A DNA stretch of 13,599 bases. It comes from JAPOKJ01 sp043767985. GTDB lineage: Bacteria > Pseudomonadota > Gammaproteobacteria > Burkholderiales > Burkholderiaceae_E. Where the stretch lies: contig JAYVKZ010000276.1 in NCBI GenBank assembly GCA_043767985.1, positions 1 through 13,599 of the forward strand. Direction: 5' to 3'. Position 1 is the first letter of the stretch. Each line of letters opens with the position of its first letter. The notes under the pieces were generated by a model that was not told the DNA's origin, made no database searches, and was given only the letters and a program-made list of their open reading frames with translations. Positions 1 through 6,199 of the stretch are shown here, piece by piece. The position numbers and the translations under genes are program-made.

Positions 1-539
1 GCTGCCGCTGCCTTCTGGTGCGAATTCACGCCGAACTCATCGACCATGTCTCGCGAAAAACCTTCAATGGTGGCGATCAGGTCGGCGCCAATGCCTTGCG
101 GAACGAAACCTGTGTTGAAGTTGGTCTCAGGGTCGTGCGACCAAGCCCCTCCATCCGAGCCCATCGGCACCCGTGACATCGATTCCACACCACCCGCGAC
201 GATTAAATCTTCCCAGCCTGAGCGTACTTTCTGGGCGGCCAGGTTCACGGCTTCCAGGCCAGAGGCGCAGAAGCGGTTGATTTGCATACCCGAGACTTTC
301 AAATCCCATCCGGCGGCTAAGGCAGCGGTCTTGGCGATGACTGAGCCCTGCTCACCGACGGGGCTGACGACACCCAGAACCACGTCCTCAATCAGCGCGG
401 TATCAAGCTGGTGCCGGTGCTGCATTTGCGCCATCAAATGTGTGACGAGTTTGATGGGTTTGACCTCATACAACGAGCCGCTACTCTTGCCACGACCGCG
501 AGGCGTGCGGATTGCATCAAAGATAAAGGCTTCAGCCAT
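1..539 (-). CDS. Acetyl-CoA C-acyltransferase (thiolase), N-terminal part, cut by window edge
   Basis: Thiolase that would cleave 3-ketoacyl-CoA (or condense two acetyl-CoA) in the cytoplasm, the last step of a beta-oxidation round. About 180 residues are visible, beginning with ATG at 539 and reading MAEAFIFDAIRTPRGRGK. This start is typical of FadA/AtoB-type thiolases and is preceded by an AGGAG ribosome binding site at 546-550. The nucleophilic cysteine is Cys91 in the motif NRFCASGLEAVN (codon 267-269). The family stretch GGVESMSRVPMGSDGGAW follows. The C-terminal half, with the catalytic His and second Cys motifs, lies beyond the left edge. It is divergent from the acyl-CoA dehydrogenase at 637, so the two may share a regulated intergenic region. 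Family assignment is secure; chain-length preference (acetoacetyl-CoA versus long-chain) cannot be told from this part. Confidence 0.93.
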   Translation of the reverse strand, partial: MAEAFIFDAIRTPRGRGKSSGSLYEVKPIKLVTHLMAQMQHRHQLDTALIEDVVLGVVSPVGEQGSVIAKTAALAAGWDLKVSGMQINRFCASGLEAVNLAAQKVRSGWEDLIVAGGVESMSRVPMGSDGGAWSHDPETNFNTGFVPQGIGADLIATIEGFSRDMVDEFGVNSHQKAAA

Positions 540-570
540 AGGGGACTCCTGTCCGAAAAAAAGTGGTCAA

Positions 571-599
571 TTGGCGAAGTCTAATCAATTTCTTGCTAT
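571..599 (+). promoter_or_regulatory. Candidate sigma70 promoter for the acyl-CoA dehydrogenase gene
   Basis: TTGGCG (571-576) and TGCTAT (594-599) are separated by exactly 17 bases and sit 37 bases upstream of the ATG at 637. Each box matches the consensus at 4 of 6 positions. No other good promoter was seen in the 97-base gap between the divergent thiolase and dehydrogenase genes. This is a pattern match only. Confidence 0.35.
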
Positions 600-623
600 C
601 GTCCCACCGAAGTGAAACATTTT

Positions 624-630
624 GAGAGGA
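624..630 (+). promoter_or_regulatory. Ribosome binding site that fixes the acyl-CoA dehydrogenase start
   Basis: GAGAGGA lies 6 bases before ATG 637. It overlaps the alternative in-frame TTG at 622, which has no site of its own, so ATG 637 is the likely start. Confidence 0.7.
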
Positions 631-636
631 TCGGTC

Positions 637-1791
637 ATGATTGAACGCACCATATTTAAACCTGAACACGAGGATTTTAGGGCGACTGTTCGTCGCTTCT
701 TAGAGACTGAGGTTGCACCGCACCATGAGCGCTGGGAGGACCAGGGCTTTGTCGATCGTGAGGTTTGGTTGAAGGCCGGCGAGCAAGGTTTACTGTGCAC
801 GTCCATGCCAGAAGCCTACGGCGGTTCGTCGGCTGACAAATTATTCTCGGTCGTTCTGTTCGAAGAGGTGGCCAGGATCAACGCCACTGGGCTAGGCTTT
901 AGCTTGCACTCCGAAATTGTCGCCCCCTACATTCTGACTTACGGTACCGAGGAGCAAAAGCAACGCTGGTTGCCGAAGATGGCTCGAGGAGAGTTAATTG
1001 GTGCGATTGCTATGACCGAGCCTGCGGCCGGGTCTGACTTGCAAGGTATCAAGACGACAGCCGTGCGACAAGGCGATCATTACCTAGTCAATGGCTCAAA
1101 GACTTTTATCACCAACGGCTTTATGGCAGATCTGGTCATCACGGTGGCAAAGACCAATCCGAGTGCTGGGGCGAAGGGCACCAGCCTGCTCATGCTTGAA
1201 CGCGGGATGCCAGGTTTCGAAAAGGGTAAACGCCTGAAGAAAATTGGACTCAAAGCGCAGGATACCTCTGAGCTATTTTTCGATAGCGTAAAAGTGCCCG
1301 CGACCAATCTCTTGGGTCAAGAAAATCAAGGCTTCGTTTACTTGATGCAGGAACTTCCTTGGGAGCGTCTGCAAATTGCCATTAGCGGGGTCAGTAGCGC
1401 CCAGGCCGCAATTGATTGGACGGTGGACTATGTGAAGCAACGTAAAGTTTTTGGGACGACGGTGGCCAGCTACCAAAATACCCGTTTTACTTTGGCCGAA
1501 GCGCAAACTGAAGTGCAGGTAGCGCAGGTGTTTGTCGATAAATGCATTGAGCTATTGCTGGAGCGAAAACTCGATACCGCCACCGCCTCTATGGCGAAAT
1601 ATTGGGTGAGCGATTTGCAGTGTAAGGTCATCGACGAGTGCTTACAACTGCATGGCGGCTACGGATATATGTGGGAGTACCCGATTGCTCGCGCCTTTGC
1701 GGACGCAAGGGTGCAACGTATTTATGGTGGAACCAATGAAATTATGAAGGAAGTCATCACCCGCTCCATGGGCCTGGGGCTGCCAAAATAG
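637..1791 (+). CDS. Acyl-CoA dehydrogenase, long-chain (LCAD/ACADL) subtype
   Basis: FAD flavoenzyme of 384 residues that introduces the 2,3-double bond into acyl-CoA, the first step of beta-oxidation, passing electrons to ETF. The start at ATG 637 is chosen because of the GAGAGGA site; a TTG at 622 would add five residues. The first family signature is AMTEPAAGSDLQGIKTTA, and the second, near the C-terminus, includes QLHGGYGYMWEYPIARAFADA. At the place where medium- and short-chain enzymes carry the catalytic glutamate (YEGT) this protein has YGGTNEI. As in LCAD and isovaleryl-CoA dehydrogenase, the base should instead be Glu243 in the motif ELPWERL. The C-terminal half resembles mammalian LCAD closely as I remember it (VKQRKVFG, MAKYWVSDLQ). 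The gene is divergent from the thiolase and ends 12 bases from the convergent thioesterase gene. Natural chain length or branching of the substrate is not known. Confidence 0.93.
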   Translation: MIERTIFKPEHEDFRATVRRFLETEVAPHHERWEDQGFVDREVWLKAGEQGLLCTSMPEAYGGSSADKLFSVVLFEEVARINATGLGFSLHSEIVAPYILTYGTEEQKQRWLPKMARGELIGAIAMTEPAAGSDLQGIKTTAVRQGDHYLVNGSKTFITNGFMADLVITVAKTNPSAGAKGTSLLMLERGMPGFEKGKRLKKIGLKAQDTSELFFDSVKVPATNLLGQENQGFVYLMQELPWERLQIAISGVSSAQAAIDWTVDYVKQRKVFGTTVASYQNTRFTLAEAQTEVQVAQVFVDKCIELLLERKLDTATASMAKYWVSDLQCKVIDECLQLHGGYGYMWEYPIARAFADARVQRIYGGTNEIMKEVITRSMGLGLPK

Positions 1792-1803
1792 AGGGACTTG
1801 GAC

Positions 1804-2292
1804 TCAAGAAATAATATAGGAACCGCTGCCCGCCGCAATGAGGGTGCCGTCGTCGTTCTCGAGGGCCATTTGAACCGAGGCGATTCTTCCGCCCAGGCGA
1901 AGCACTTTCGCGCTGGCGACAAACCATTGCCCAATGCCTTGCTGCAAGAAATCGATTCGAAGATCGATCGTGCCCACTTTTGTAAAACGGTGCATGATTT
2001 GAGCGGTCGTTTCGTCGCAATGCTTTTCGCAAAGCGCCCAGATAATGCCAAAACCACCAACGGTATCCAACACAGAAGCGGTCACACCGCCATGAAGCCT
2101 TCCTGACAGCGCGTGACCTTTCAGCTCGGGGCGCATCTCAAAGCGCAAGCGCGCTGCGCCAGAGTCGTGAAAGTCAACCTTGAGTCCTAGCACCTGATTA
2201 AAGCTGACATGACGCTCGAACAGGCCGGTGAGGGCCCGCTGTAGCTTGGCCTGCTCTTCTGGCAAGCGCCTTGTTTTAAGTGTGCCTGGCAT
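1804..2292 (-). CDS. YigI/PaaI-type hotdog-fold acyl-CoA thioesterase
   Basis: A 162-residue hotdog-fold protein likely to hydrolyse acyl-CoA to free acid and CoA in the cytoplasm. The core hotdog motif is GRLHGGVTASVLDTVGG (residues 64-80), where the HGG loop binds the thioester. The stretch VGTIDLRIDFLQQG (about 106-119) is characteristic of the YigI branch, to which E. coli YigI (medium/long-chain acyl-CoA thioesterase) belongs. Length agrees with that family (about 155 residues). The ATG at 2292 is only 3 bases downstream of the crotonase stop. Its ribosome binding site, AAGGA (2302-2306), lies inside the end of that gene, so the two are probably translationally coupled. It may release CoA from intermediates the pathway cannot process further. 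Family is secure; substrate is inferred. Confidence 0.88.
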   Translation of the reverse strand: MPGTLKTRRLPEEQAKLQRALTGLFERHVSFNQVLGLKVDFHDSGAARLRFEMRPELKGHALSGRLHGGVTASVLDTVGGFGIIWALCEKHCDETTAQIMHRFTKVGTIDLRIDFLQQGIGQWFVASAKVLRLGGRIASVQMALENDDGTLIAAGSGSYIIS

Positions 2293-2295
2293 GAA

Positions 2296-3084
2296 CTATT
2301 TTCCTTGAAACTGAGCCGGTCGCTTGGCGAGGAAGGCGGCCACCCCTTCCTTAAAGTCAAAGGTCACGGCGGCTTGATCTTGCAAATCGGCTTCGAGCTC
2401 GAGTTGTTGGTCAAGCGAATTCTCATTGCTGGCGTTGAGCGCTTGTTTGATCAGTGCATAGGCCTTGGTGGGTTGGGTCGCCATGTGTTTGGCAAGTTTT
2501 AATGCCTCAGCCAAAAGTTGATTATCGGGATACAGTTTCCACACCATGCCATAGCGAAGTGCATCCTCGGCGGAAATTTTGTCAGCCAGCATGGCTAGGG
2601 CCCGTGCGCGAACATTGCCGACATAGCGCGGTAGGAAGTAGGTGCTGCCCGCGTCAGGAATCAGCCCGATTTTTGCAAAAGCCTGTAGAAAACTTGCTGA
2701 ATGACCCGCTAGAACAATATCCCCACTAATCGCTAAGCTCATCCCTGCGCCGGCAGCTACACCATTGATGGCCGTGATCACGGGCTTGGGAATATTGCGA
2801 ATTCTTTGGATATAGAGGTTGTGGCCCTTGCGCAAAGTTTCAGATGGCATTCTGACGCTTTTCGCGCCAGAGCCATTGAGATCGGCGCCCGAACTAAACC
2901 CGCGACCGGCACCGGTAATGACTAGCGCGCGTACCGCGGAATCGGCCGCTGCGCGATCCAGAAAGGCGATCAAGGCCTGAACAATATCGTCATTCAGTGA
3001 GTTGAGTGATTCTGGACGATTTAAGGTGAGGGTGGCGACGGCGTTGTCGACTTGATAAAGGACGGCATTATTAAATTCGGTCAT
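2296..3084 (-). CDS. Crotonase-fold enoyl-CoA hydratase/isomerase, PaaG-like
   Basis: A 262-residue crotonase-superfamily enzyme. The oxyanion-hole motifs are GAGRGFSSGADL (58-69) and GVAAGAGMS (108-116). Both hydratase glutamates of classical enoyl-CoA hydratase are absent: the Glu144 position of the rat enzyme is Ser and the Glu164 position is Phe. In their place it carries Asp144 in GLIPDAGSTYFLPR, the pattern of PaaG (1,2-epoxyphenylacetyl-CoA isomerase) and related delta-isomerases. The C-terminal AFLAKRPAQFQGK also resembles E. coli PaaG. ATG 3084 is preferred over an upstream in-frame start at 3129 because AAGGAA (3089-3094) sits just before it and family homology begins there. It heads a two-gene unit with the thioesterase. 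No other phenylacetate (paa) gene is visible, so an isomerase in unsaturated or other acyl-CoA breakdown is equally possible. Confidence 0.88.
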   Translation of the reverse strand: MTEFNNAVLYQVDNAVATLTLNRPESLNSLNDDIVQALIAFLDRAAADSAVRALVITGAGRGFSSGADLNGSGAKSVRMPSETLRKGHNLYIQRIRNIPKPVITAINGVAAGAGMSLAISGDIVLAGHSASFLQAFAKIGLIPDAGSTYFLPRYVGNVRARALAMLADKISAEDALRYGMVWKLYPDNQLLAEALKLAKHMATQPTKAYALIKQALNASNENSLDQQLELEADLQDQAAVTFDFKEGVAAFLAKRPAQFQGK

Positions 3085-3088
3085 GGGG

Positions 3089-3094
3089 TTCCTT
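3089..3094 (-). promoter_or_regulatory. Ribosome binding site fixing the crotonase start
   Basis: AAGGAA on the minus strand lies 4 bases before ATG 3084. It supports this start over the longer in-frame reading from 3129, whose extra 15 residues look unlike the family. Confidence 0.65.
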
Positions 3095-3170
3095 CGTAAA
3101 ATGGAGAGAGACACGCAGCCAGAGATCATAATCTGATTTCAAAGTAGTGCGCGGGCGGTAACGAGTTGCG

Positions 3171-3183
3171 TAACCTAAGGTTA
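3171..3183. promoter_or_regulatory. Perfect palindrome, candidate operator in a divergent intergenic region
   Basis: TAACCTAAGGTTA has two perfect 6-base arms (TAACCT/AGGTTA) around one central base. It lies in the 144-base gap between the divergent crotonase and M81 peptidase genes. The GTAAC of the left side also occurs at 3158-3162, 12 bases away from its copy at 3170-3174. I do not recognise the regulator. A one-base centre cannot form an RNA hairpin, so a DNA-binding dimer site is the likelier meaning, if any. Confidence 0.3.
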
Positions 3184-3217
3184 AAGTAGCGACATGCATG
3201 ACCTGCAGAAAGTGAGT

Positions 3218-3223
3218 GAGGAG
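3218..3223 (+). promoter_or_regulatory. Strong ribosome binding site for a TTG start
   Basis: GAGGAG ends 5 bases before TTG 3229. Nearby ATGs at 3194 and 3198 are out of frame, so this site decides the unusual TTG start of the M81 peptidase. Confidence 0.75.
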
Positions 3224-3228
3224 TTCTC

Positions 3229-4713
3229 TTGAAAATTGTAATTGCCCAAATGAAGCATGAGACCAACACGTTCTCACCAGTCCCCACACGCCTAGAACGT
3301 TTTTCCGGCGGACGAGAGCAGCCGCTCGACGGCCGAGCTGCGATTGACGCCCTGAGCGGCACAGGCTCGGCCTCAGCGGCCTTGCTTGACCTAGCGCTTA
3401 AAGCGGGCGCTCAAGTTGATTTTGCCCTTGCCGCGAATGCGCCCCCGAGTGGTCCTGTCGAGAGCGAGGCCTTCGACTACATGTGCGGTCGTATTTGCGA
3501 TGCGGTGCGTCGCGGTTGCGATGCCATTCTTTTGGATTTGCACGGTGCCATGGTGACTCGCAGCTATGACGATGGCGAGGGCGAACTGCTGCGCCGAATT
3601 CGTGCCATCGCACCGAAGGTGCCGATCGGCATAGCCCTGGATATGCATACTAATTTGTTTCCAGCCATGGTTGACCAAGCAACGGTGATCGCGGGCTATC
3701 AGACCTATCCGCATATCGACATGTACGAAACTGGCTTGCGAGCGGCTGGTCCCATTCTTGCTCTGCTACAAAAGCGCTGCCAACCGGTCATGGCTTGGGG
3801 CAACCGACCGATGTTGCCCCATGTCATGCGTCAGGGCAGCGACGATTCACCCAATCGTGAGTTGCAAGCACGTTGTCGGCAAATGGAAGAGGAGGGGGCT
3901 TTAAGTGCCACAGTGTTTGTGGGTTTTCCTCATGCGGATATTACCCATGCGGGCCTTTCGGCCGTGGTGGTCACAGATGCCAACCCGCTACTTGCGAAGC
4001 GCTACACCGAAGAGCTGTTAGAGATGGCTTGGCGGCAGCGCGAGGCCTTCGTGTACACGGTGGAGCCTCTTGCCCAGTCCTTCGCTCGTGCAGACGATCT
4101 AGCGTCATCGCCAGGCGTCGGTCCGGTGGTCTTATTAGACCACTACGATAACTGCGCCTCGGGTGGCACCATGGATACCATGACGGTGCTCGGCGCCATC
4201 CTCGATGCAGGCTTGAGCAATGTGGCCGCTTTCGCCATTTATGATCCGCAAGCCGCGAAGCGACTCGCCGCCGCAGGCATTGGCGCCACAGTGACGCTCC
4301 CATTAGGCGGCAATTTGGAGATGCCAAGCATCGGCCAAGTTGCAACCCCACGAATCGTGACCGGCAAGGTGAAAAATATCGTCGATGGTCAGTATCGTAA
4401 CGAAGGCCCAATGGGGCGCGGCGAACAAGTCAATATGGGGCTTTCCGTGGTACTTGATACCGGCAAGGTAGAAATCGCCGTGATCTCACGCCATGTTGAA
4501 CCTCATGATATTGCAAGCTTACGAGTGCTCGGTATTGAGCCTGAGAAAAAGCGCTTTTTGATGTTAAAGAGCCGCATTCATTGGCGAGCTGGCCTGCGAC
4601 GCTACGCGAAGGCCATTGTCGAATGCGCGGGCGTGGGCGTTTGTACCTCGGATTACAGCACCTTGGATTTCAAACGGGTGCGACGCCCCATTTACCCGCT
4701 TGACCGGATTTGA
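3229..4713 (+). CDS. M81 family metallopeptidase (MlrC, microcystinase C-like)
   Basis: A 494-residue protein of the M81/MlrC family, founded by the enzyme that finishes microcystin breakdown in sphingomonads; most members have unknown substrates, probably small amides or short peptides. The N-terminus MKIVIAQMKHETNTFSP is the hallmark of the family. A probable zinc triad is Asp138 and His140 (LDMHTN) with His162 (YPHIDMYETG), whose 2- and 22-residue spacing matches the metal ligands I recall for MlrC. DLHGAM (103-108) is a further conserved motif. The C-terminal domain has DHYDNCASGGTMD (304-316), like the DNPGGG-type motif of relatives. Translation starts at TTG 3229 behind GAGGAG. No signal peptide is visible, so it should act in the cytoplasm. 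The transporter gene starts 30 bases after the stop, suggesting one transcript. Family is secure; microcystin as substrate is not implied. Confidence 0.9.
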   Translation: MKIVIAQMKHETNTFSPVPTRLERFSGGREQPLDGRAAIDALSGTGSASAALLDLALKAGAQVDFALAANAPPSGPVESEAFDYMCGRICDAVRRGCDAILLDLHGAMVTRSYDDGEGELLRRIRAIAPKVPIGIALDMHTNLFPAMVDQATVIAGYQTYPHIDMYETGLRAAGPILALLQKRCQPVMAWGNRPMLPHVMRQGSDDSPNRELQARCRQMEEEGALSATVFVGFPHADITHAGLSAVVVTDANPLLAKRYTEELLEMAWRQREAFVYTVEPLAQSFARADDLASSPGVGPVVLLDHYDNCASGGTMDTMTVLGAILDAGLSNVAAFAIYDPQAAKRLAAAGIGATVTLPLGGNLEMPSIGQVATPRIVTGKVKNIVDGQYRNEGPMGRGEQVNMGLSVVLDTGKVEIAVISRHVEPHDIASLRVLGIEPEKKRFLMLKSRIHWRAGLRRYAKAIVECAGVGVCTSDYSTLDFKRVRRPIYPLDRI

Positions 4714-4743
4714 TGGCCGAAAGTCGAACGCCCGAGGCCATGG

Positions 4744-5517
4744 TTGTGGCCGATCATAAGTAATAAGATTGCATTGGATACTCTTTATTTCGCTTATGCG
4801 TTCATCGCCGTAATGGCGGTCATCGCCGGTACGGTCGGCGGTGTCATCGGCTTTGGTTCCTCGATTATCTTGATGCCGATCCTGGTCTGGGTGTTTGGCC
4901 CCAAGCAGGCCGTACCGATCATGGCTGTGTCGGCCCTGTTTGCGAACGCCTCAAGAGTGTTTATTTGGTGGCGCGAACTCTCTTGGCCCCCGGTCTTTTA
5001 CTACTGTCTCGCCGGTATGCCGGCGGCGGCTTTGGGTGCCCGCACCTTTGTCGAACTGTCACCTAAACTGGTCGAGGCCGTGCTCGGCGTGGTACTTATT
5101 TTAATGATCCCAGCTCGACGTTGGTTGACGGCTAGACACTGGACCCTTAAAGCTTGGCATTTGATTTTTCCTGGGCTTGTGATTGGATTCTTGTCGGGTT
5201 TAATGGTGTCCACCGGCCCCATCAATACGCCGTTTTTCTTAGCGCATGGTCTAGTGAAAGGTGCCTTTATTGGCACCGAAGCCCTGGCATCGTTTCTGGT
5301 CTTTGCGAGCAAAGCCTTGGTCTTGCGTAACTTCGCCTTGTTGCCCTTGGAAGCGATCATTAAAGGCGTGCTGGTTGGCTCCGCATTGACGGTGGGCGCG
5401 TTTCTGTCTAAGCGAATTGTCGAACGAATTAAGGTTGAGCAGTTTAAGCTCTTGATGGATGGGGTATTGTTGTTCGCAGGGCTAAGTATGTTGTTGGCGG
5501 TTTTTTTAGATCGCTGA
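4744..5517 (+). CDS. TauE/SafE (DUF81) family membrane transporter
   Basis: A hydrophobic protein of up to 257 residues with roughly eight membrane segments (about 15-36, 39-52, 55-72, 82-100, 110-123, 138-156, 174-193, 203-222 and 236-255, the first ones partly re-entrant). The family motif GGVIGFGSSIILMPIL near the N-terminus, and its weaker repeat GFLSGLMVSTGPINTPF in the second half, identify a TauE/SafE transporter. Characterised members move sulfite, sulfoacetate or other small organic anions, usually outward. The start is uncertain: TTG 4744 (used here), TTG 4774 and ATG 4813 are all in frame and none has a clear ribosome binding site. ATG 4813 would cut into the first membrane segment. 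It follows the M81 peptidase by 30 bases and may export or import a related compound; that link is inference. Confidence 0.85.
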   Translation: MWPIISNKIALDTLYFAYAFIAVMAVIAGTVGGVIGFGSSIILMPILVWVFGPKQAVPIMAVSALFANASRVFIWWRELSWPPVFYYCLAGMPAAALGARTFVELSPKLVEAVLGVVLILMIPARRWLTARHWTLKAWHLIFPGLVIGFLSGLMVSTGPINTPFFLAHGLVKGAFIGTEALASFLVFASKALVLRNFALLPLEAIIKGVLVGSALTVGAFLSKRIVERIKVEQFKLLMDGVLLFAGLSMLLAVFLDR

Positions 5518-5554
5518 GCGAATAAACTCTGTTGAACGTCGCGAAGCTTATCGC

Positions 5555-6019
5555 TTAGTCGATCGGTAAGGCTGTCTTGTAGCGCACTTGTTTCAAAGCA
5601 AACGAGGAGCGAATTTTCTCGATGCCCTCAATGGGAGTGAGTCGGTCCAGAATAAATCGCTCGAGCGCGGCAATATCGGGCACGGCGACTCGGATAAGGT
5701 AATCGCTGTCCCCGGTCATGAGGTAGCACTCCATGACCTCATCACGCAAGCTAATGCTTTGCTCGAAGGCCTCAAGTTCGGCCTTGCCCTGTTGTTTAAG
5801 ACTGATCGAAATAAAAACGTTCAGGCCAAGGCCCACTGCTTTGGGCTTGACCAGCGCTACATAGCGGTCGATCACCCCCGATTTTTCCAGAGCTTTGACA
5901 CGCGCCAAGCAGGGGGAGGGGCTGAGATGCACGCGCTTCGCCAACTCCACGTTGCTCAGCGAGCCGTCGAGCTGAAGCTCTTTCAAGATCTTGATGTCGA
6001 TGCTATCGATGGCATTCAT
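5555..6019 (-). CDS. Lrp/AsnC family transcriptional regulator
   Basis: A 154-residue regulator with the standard Lrp layout. An N-terminal winged helix-turn-helix (about 5-50, including LSNVELAKRVHLSPSPCLARVKALE) is followed by a RAM/effector domain (about 68-145) with the loop TGDSDYLIRV that normally binds an amino acid at the dimer interface. It acts as an oligomeric DNA-binding protein responding to an amino acid or related metabolite. It is divergent from the 2-oxo acid dehydrogenase E1 gene across an AT-rich 180-base gap, the usual position for a local Lrp-type regulator and its target. P. putida MdeR next to mdeA/mdeB is a known parallel. The ATG at 6019 has only a weak upstream purine stretch. 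Family is secure; effector and target are inferred from position. Confidence 0.9.
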   Translation of the reverse strand: MNAIDSIDIKILKELQLDGSLSNVELAKRVHLSPSPCLARVKALEKSGVIDRYVALVKPKAVGLGLNVFISISLKQQGKAELEAFEQSISLRDEVMECYLMTGDSDYLIRVAVPDIAALERFILDRLTPIEGIEKIRSSFALKQVRYKTALPID

Positions 6020-6098
6020 TGGGACACTTGTAGGTCATGGTGAGTTTGCCGATTGTAAGTTTGAATTGGCTGATAATTTATATCGTAGCGAATTAATA

Positions 6099-6107
6099 TG
6101 CTATAAA
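6099..6107 (+). promoter_or_regulatory. Candidate extended -10 promoter for the E1 gene
   Basis: TGCTATAAA fits an extended -10 element (TGn plus TATAAA) in the AT-rich gap between the Lrp-type regulator and the E1 gene. No matching -35 box was found, which extended -10 promoters can tolerate. Transcription would begin near 6114. Pattern match only. Confidence 0.35.
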
Positions 6108-6121
6108 AAAGAAATTATTAG

Positions 6122-6132
6122 GCATTTAATGC
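6122..6132. promoter_or_regulatory. Small palindrome upstream of the E1 gene, candidate regulator site
   Basis: GCATTTAATGC is a perfect inverted repeat with one central base, followed directly by six T. It lies just downstream of the candidate -10 element, where a bound regulator could block transcription. As RNA it could form only a four-pair stem, which is weak for a terminator. It does not fit the E. coli Lrp consensus well, so its role as the site of the neighbouring Lrp-type regulator is a guess from position. Confidence 0.25.
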
Positions 6133-6199
6133 TTTTTTAGTGCCCGATTTTCCACTATTTCAGCAACAGATGCGGGCATTTTGTTCGTACACTTCCCCC

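Noticed and set aside
46..615. 189-codon plus-strand frame opposite the thiolase
   Set aside because: It lies antisense to a clearly conserved thiolase, shows no recognisable domain, and overlaps the divergent promoter region; a shadow frame.
3971..4411. 146-codon minus-strand frame opposite the M81 peptidase
   Set aside because: Rich in Arg, Cys and Trp as shadow frames of GC-rich genes are; no motif and no ribosome binding site that I could see.
4711..4746. Readthrough fusion of the M81 peptidase and the transporter, which are in the same frame
   Set aside because: The stop TGA is followed by a separate possible start and both proteins have normal family length; no sign of a recoding signal.
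5511..5555. Inverted repeats (TCGCTGAGCGA at 5511-5521; AGCGAATAA/TTATCGCT at 5517-5555) between the convergent transporter and regulator genes as a bidirectional terminator
   Set aside because: The first has a one-base centre and cannot fold as a hairpin; the second has a bulge, a loop of about 22 bases and no T run. Too weak to annotate.
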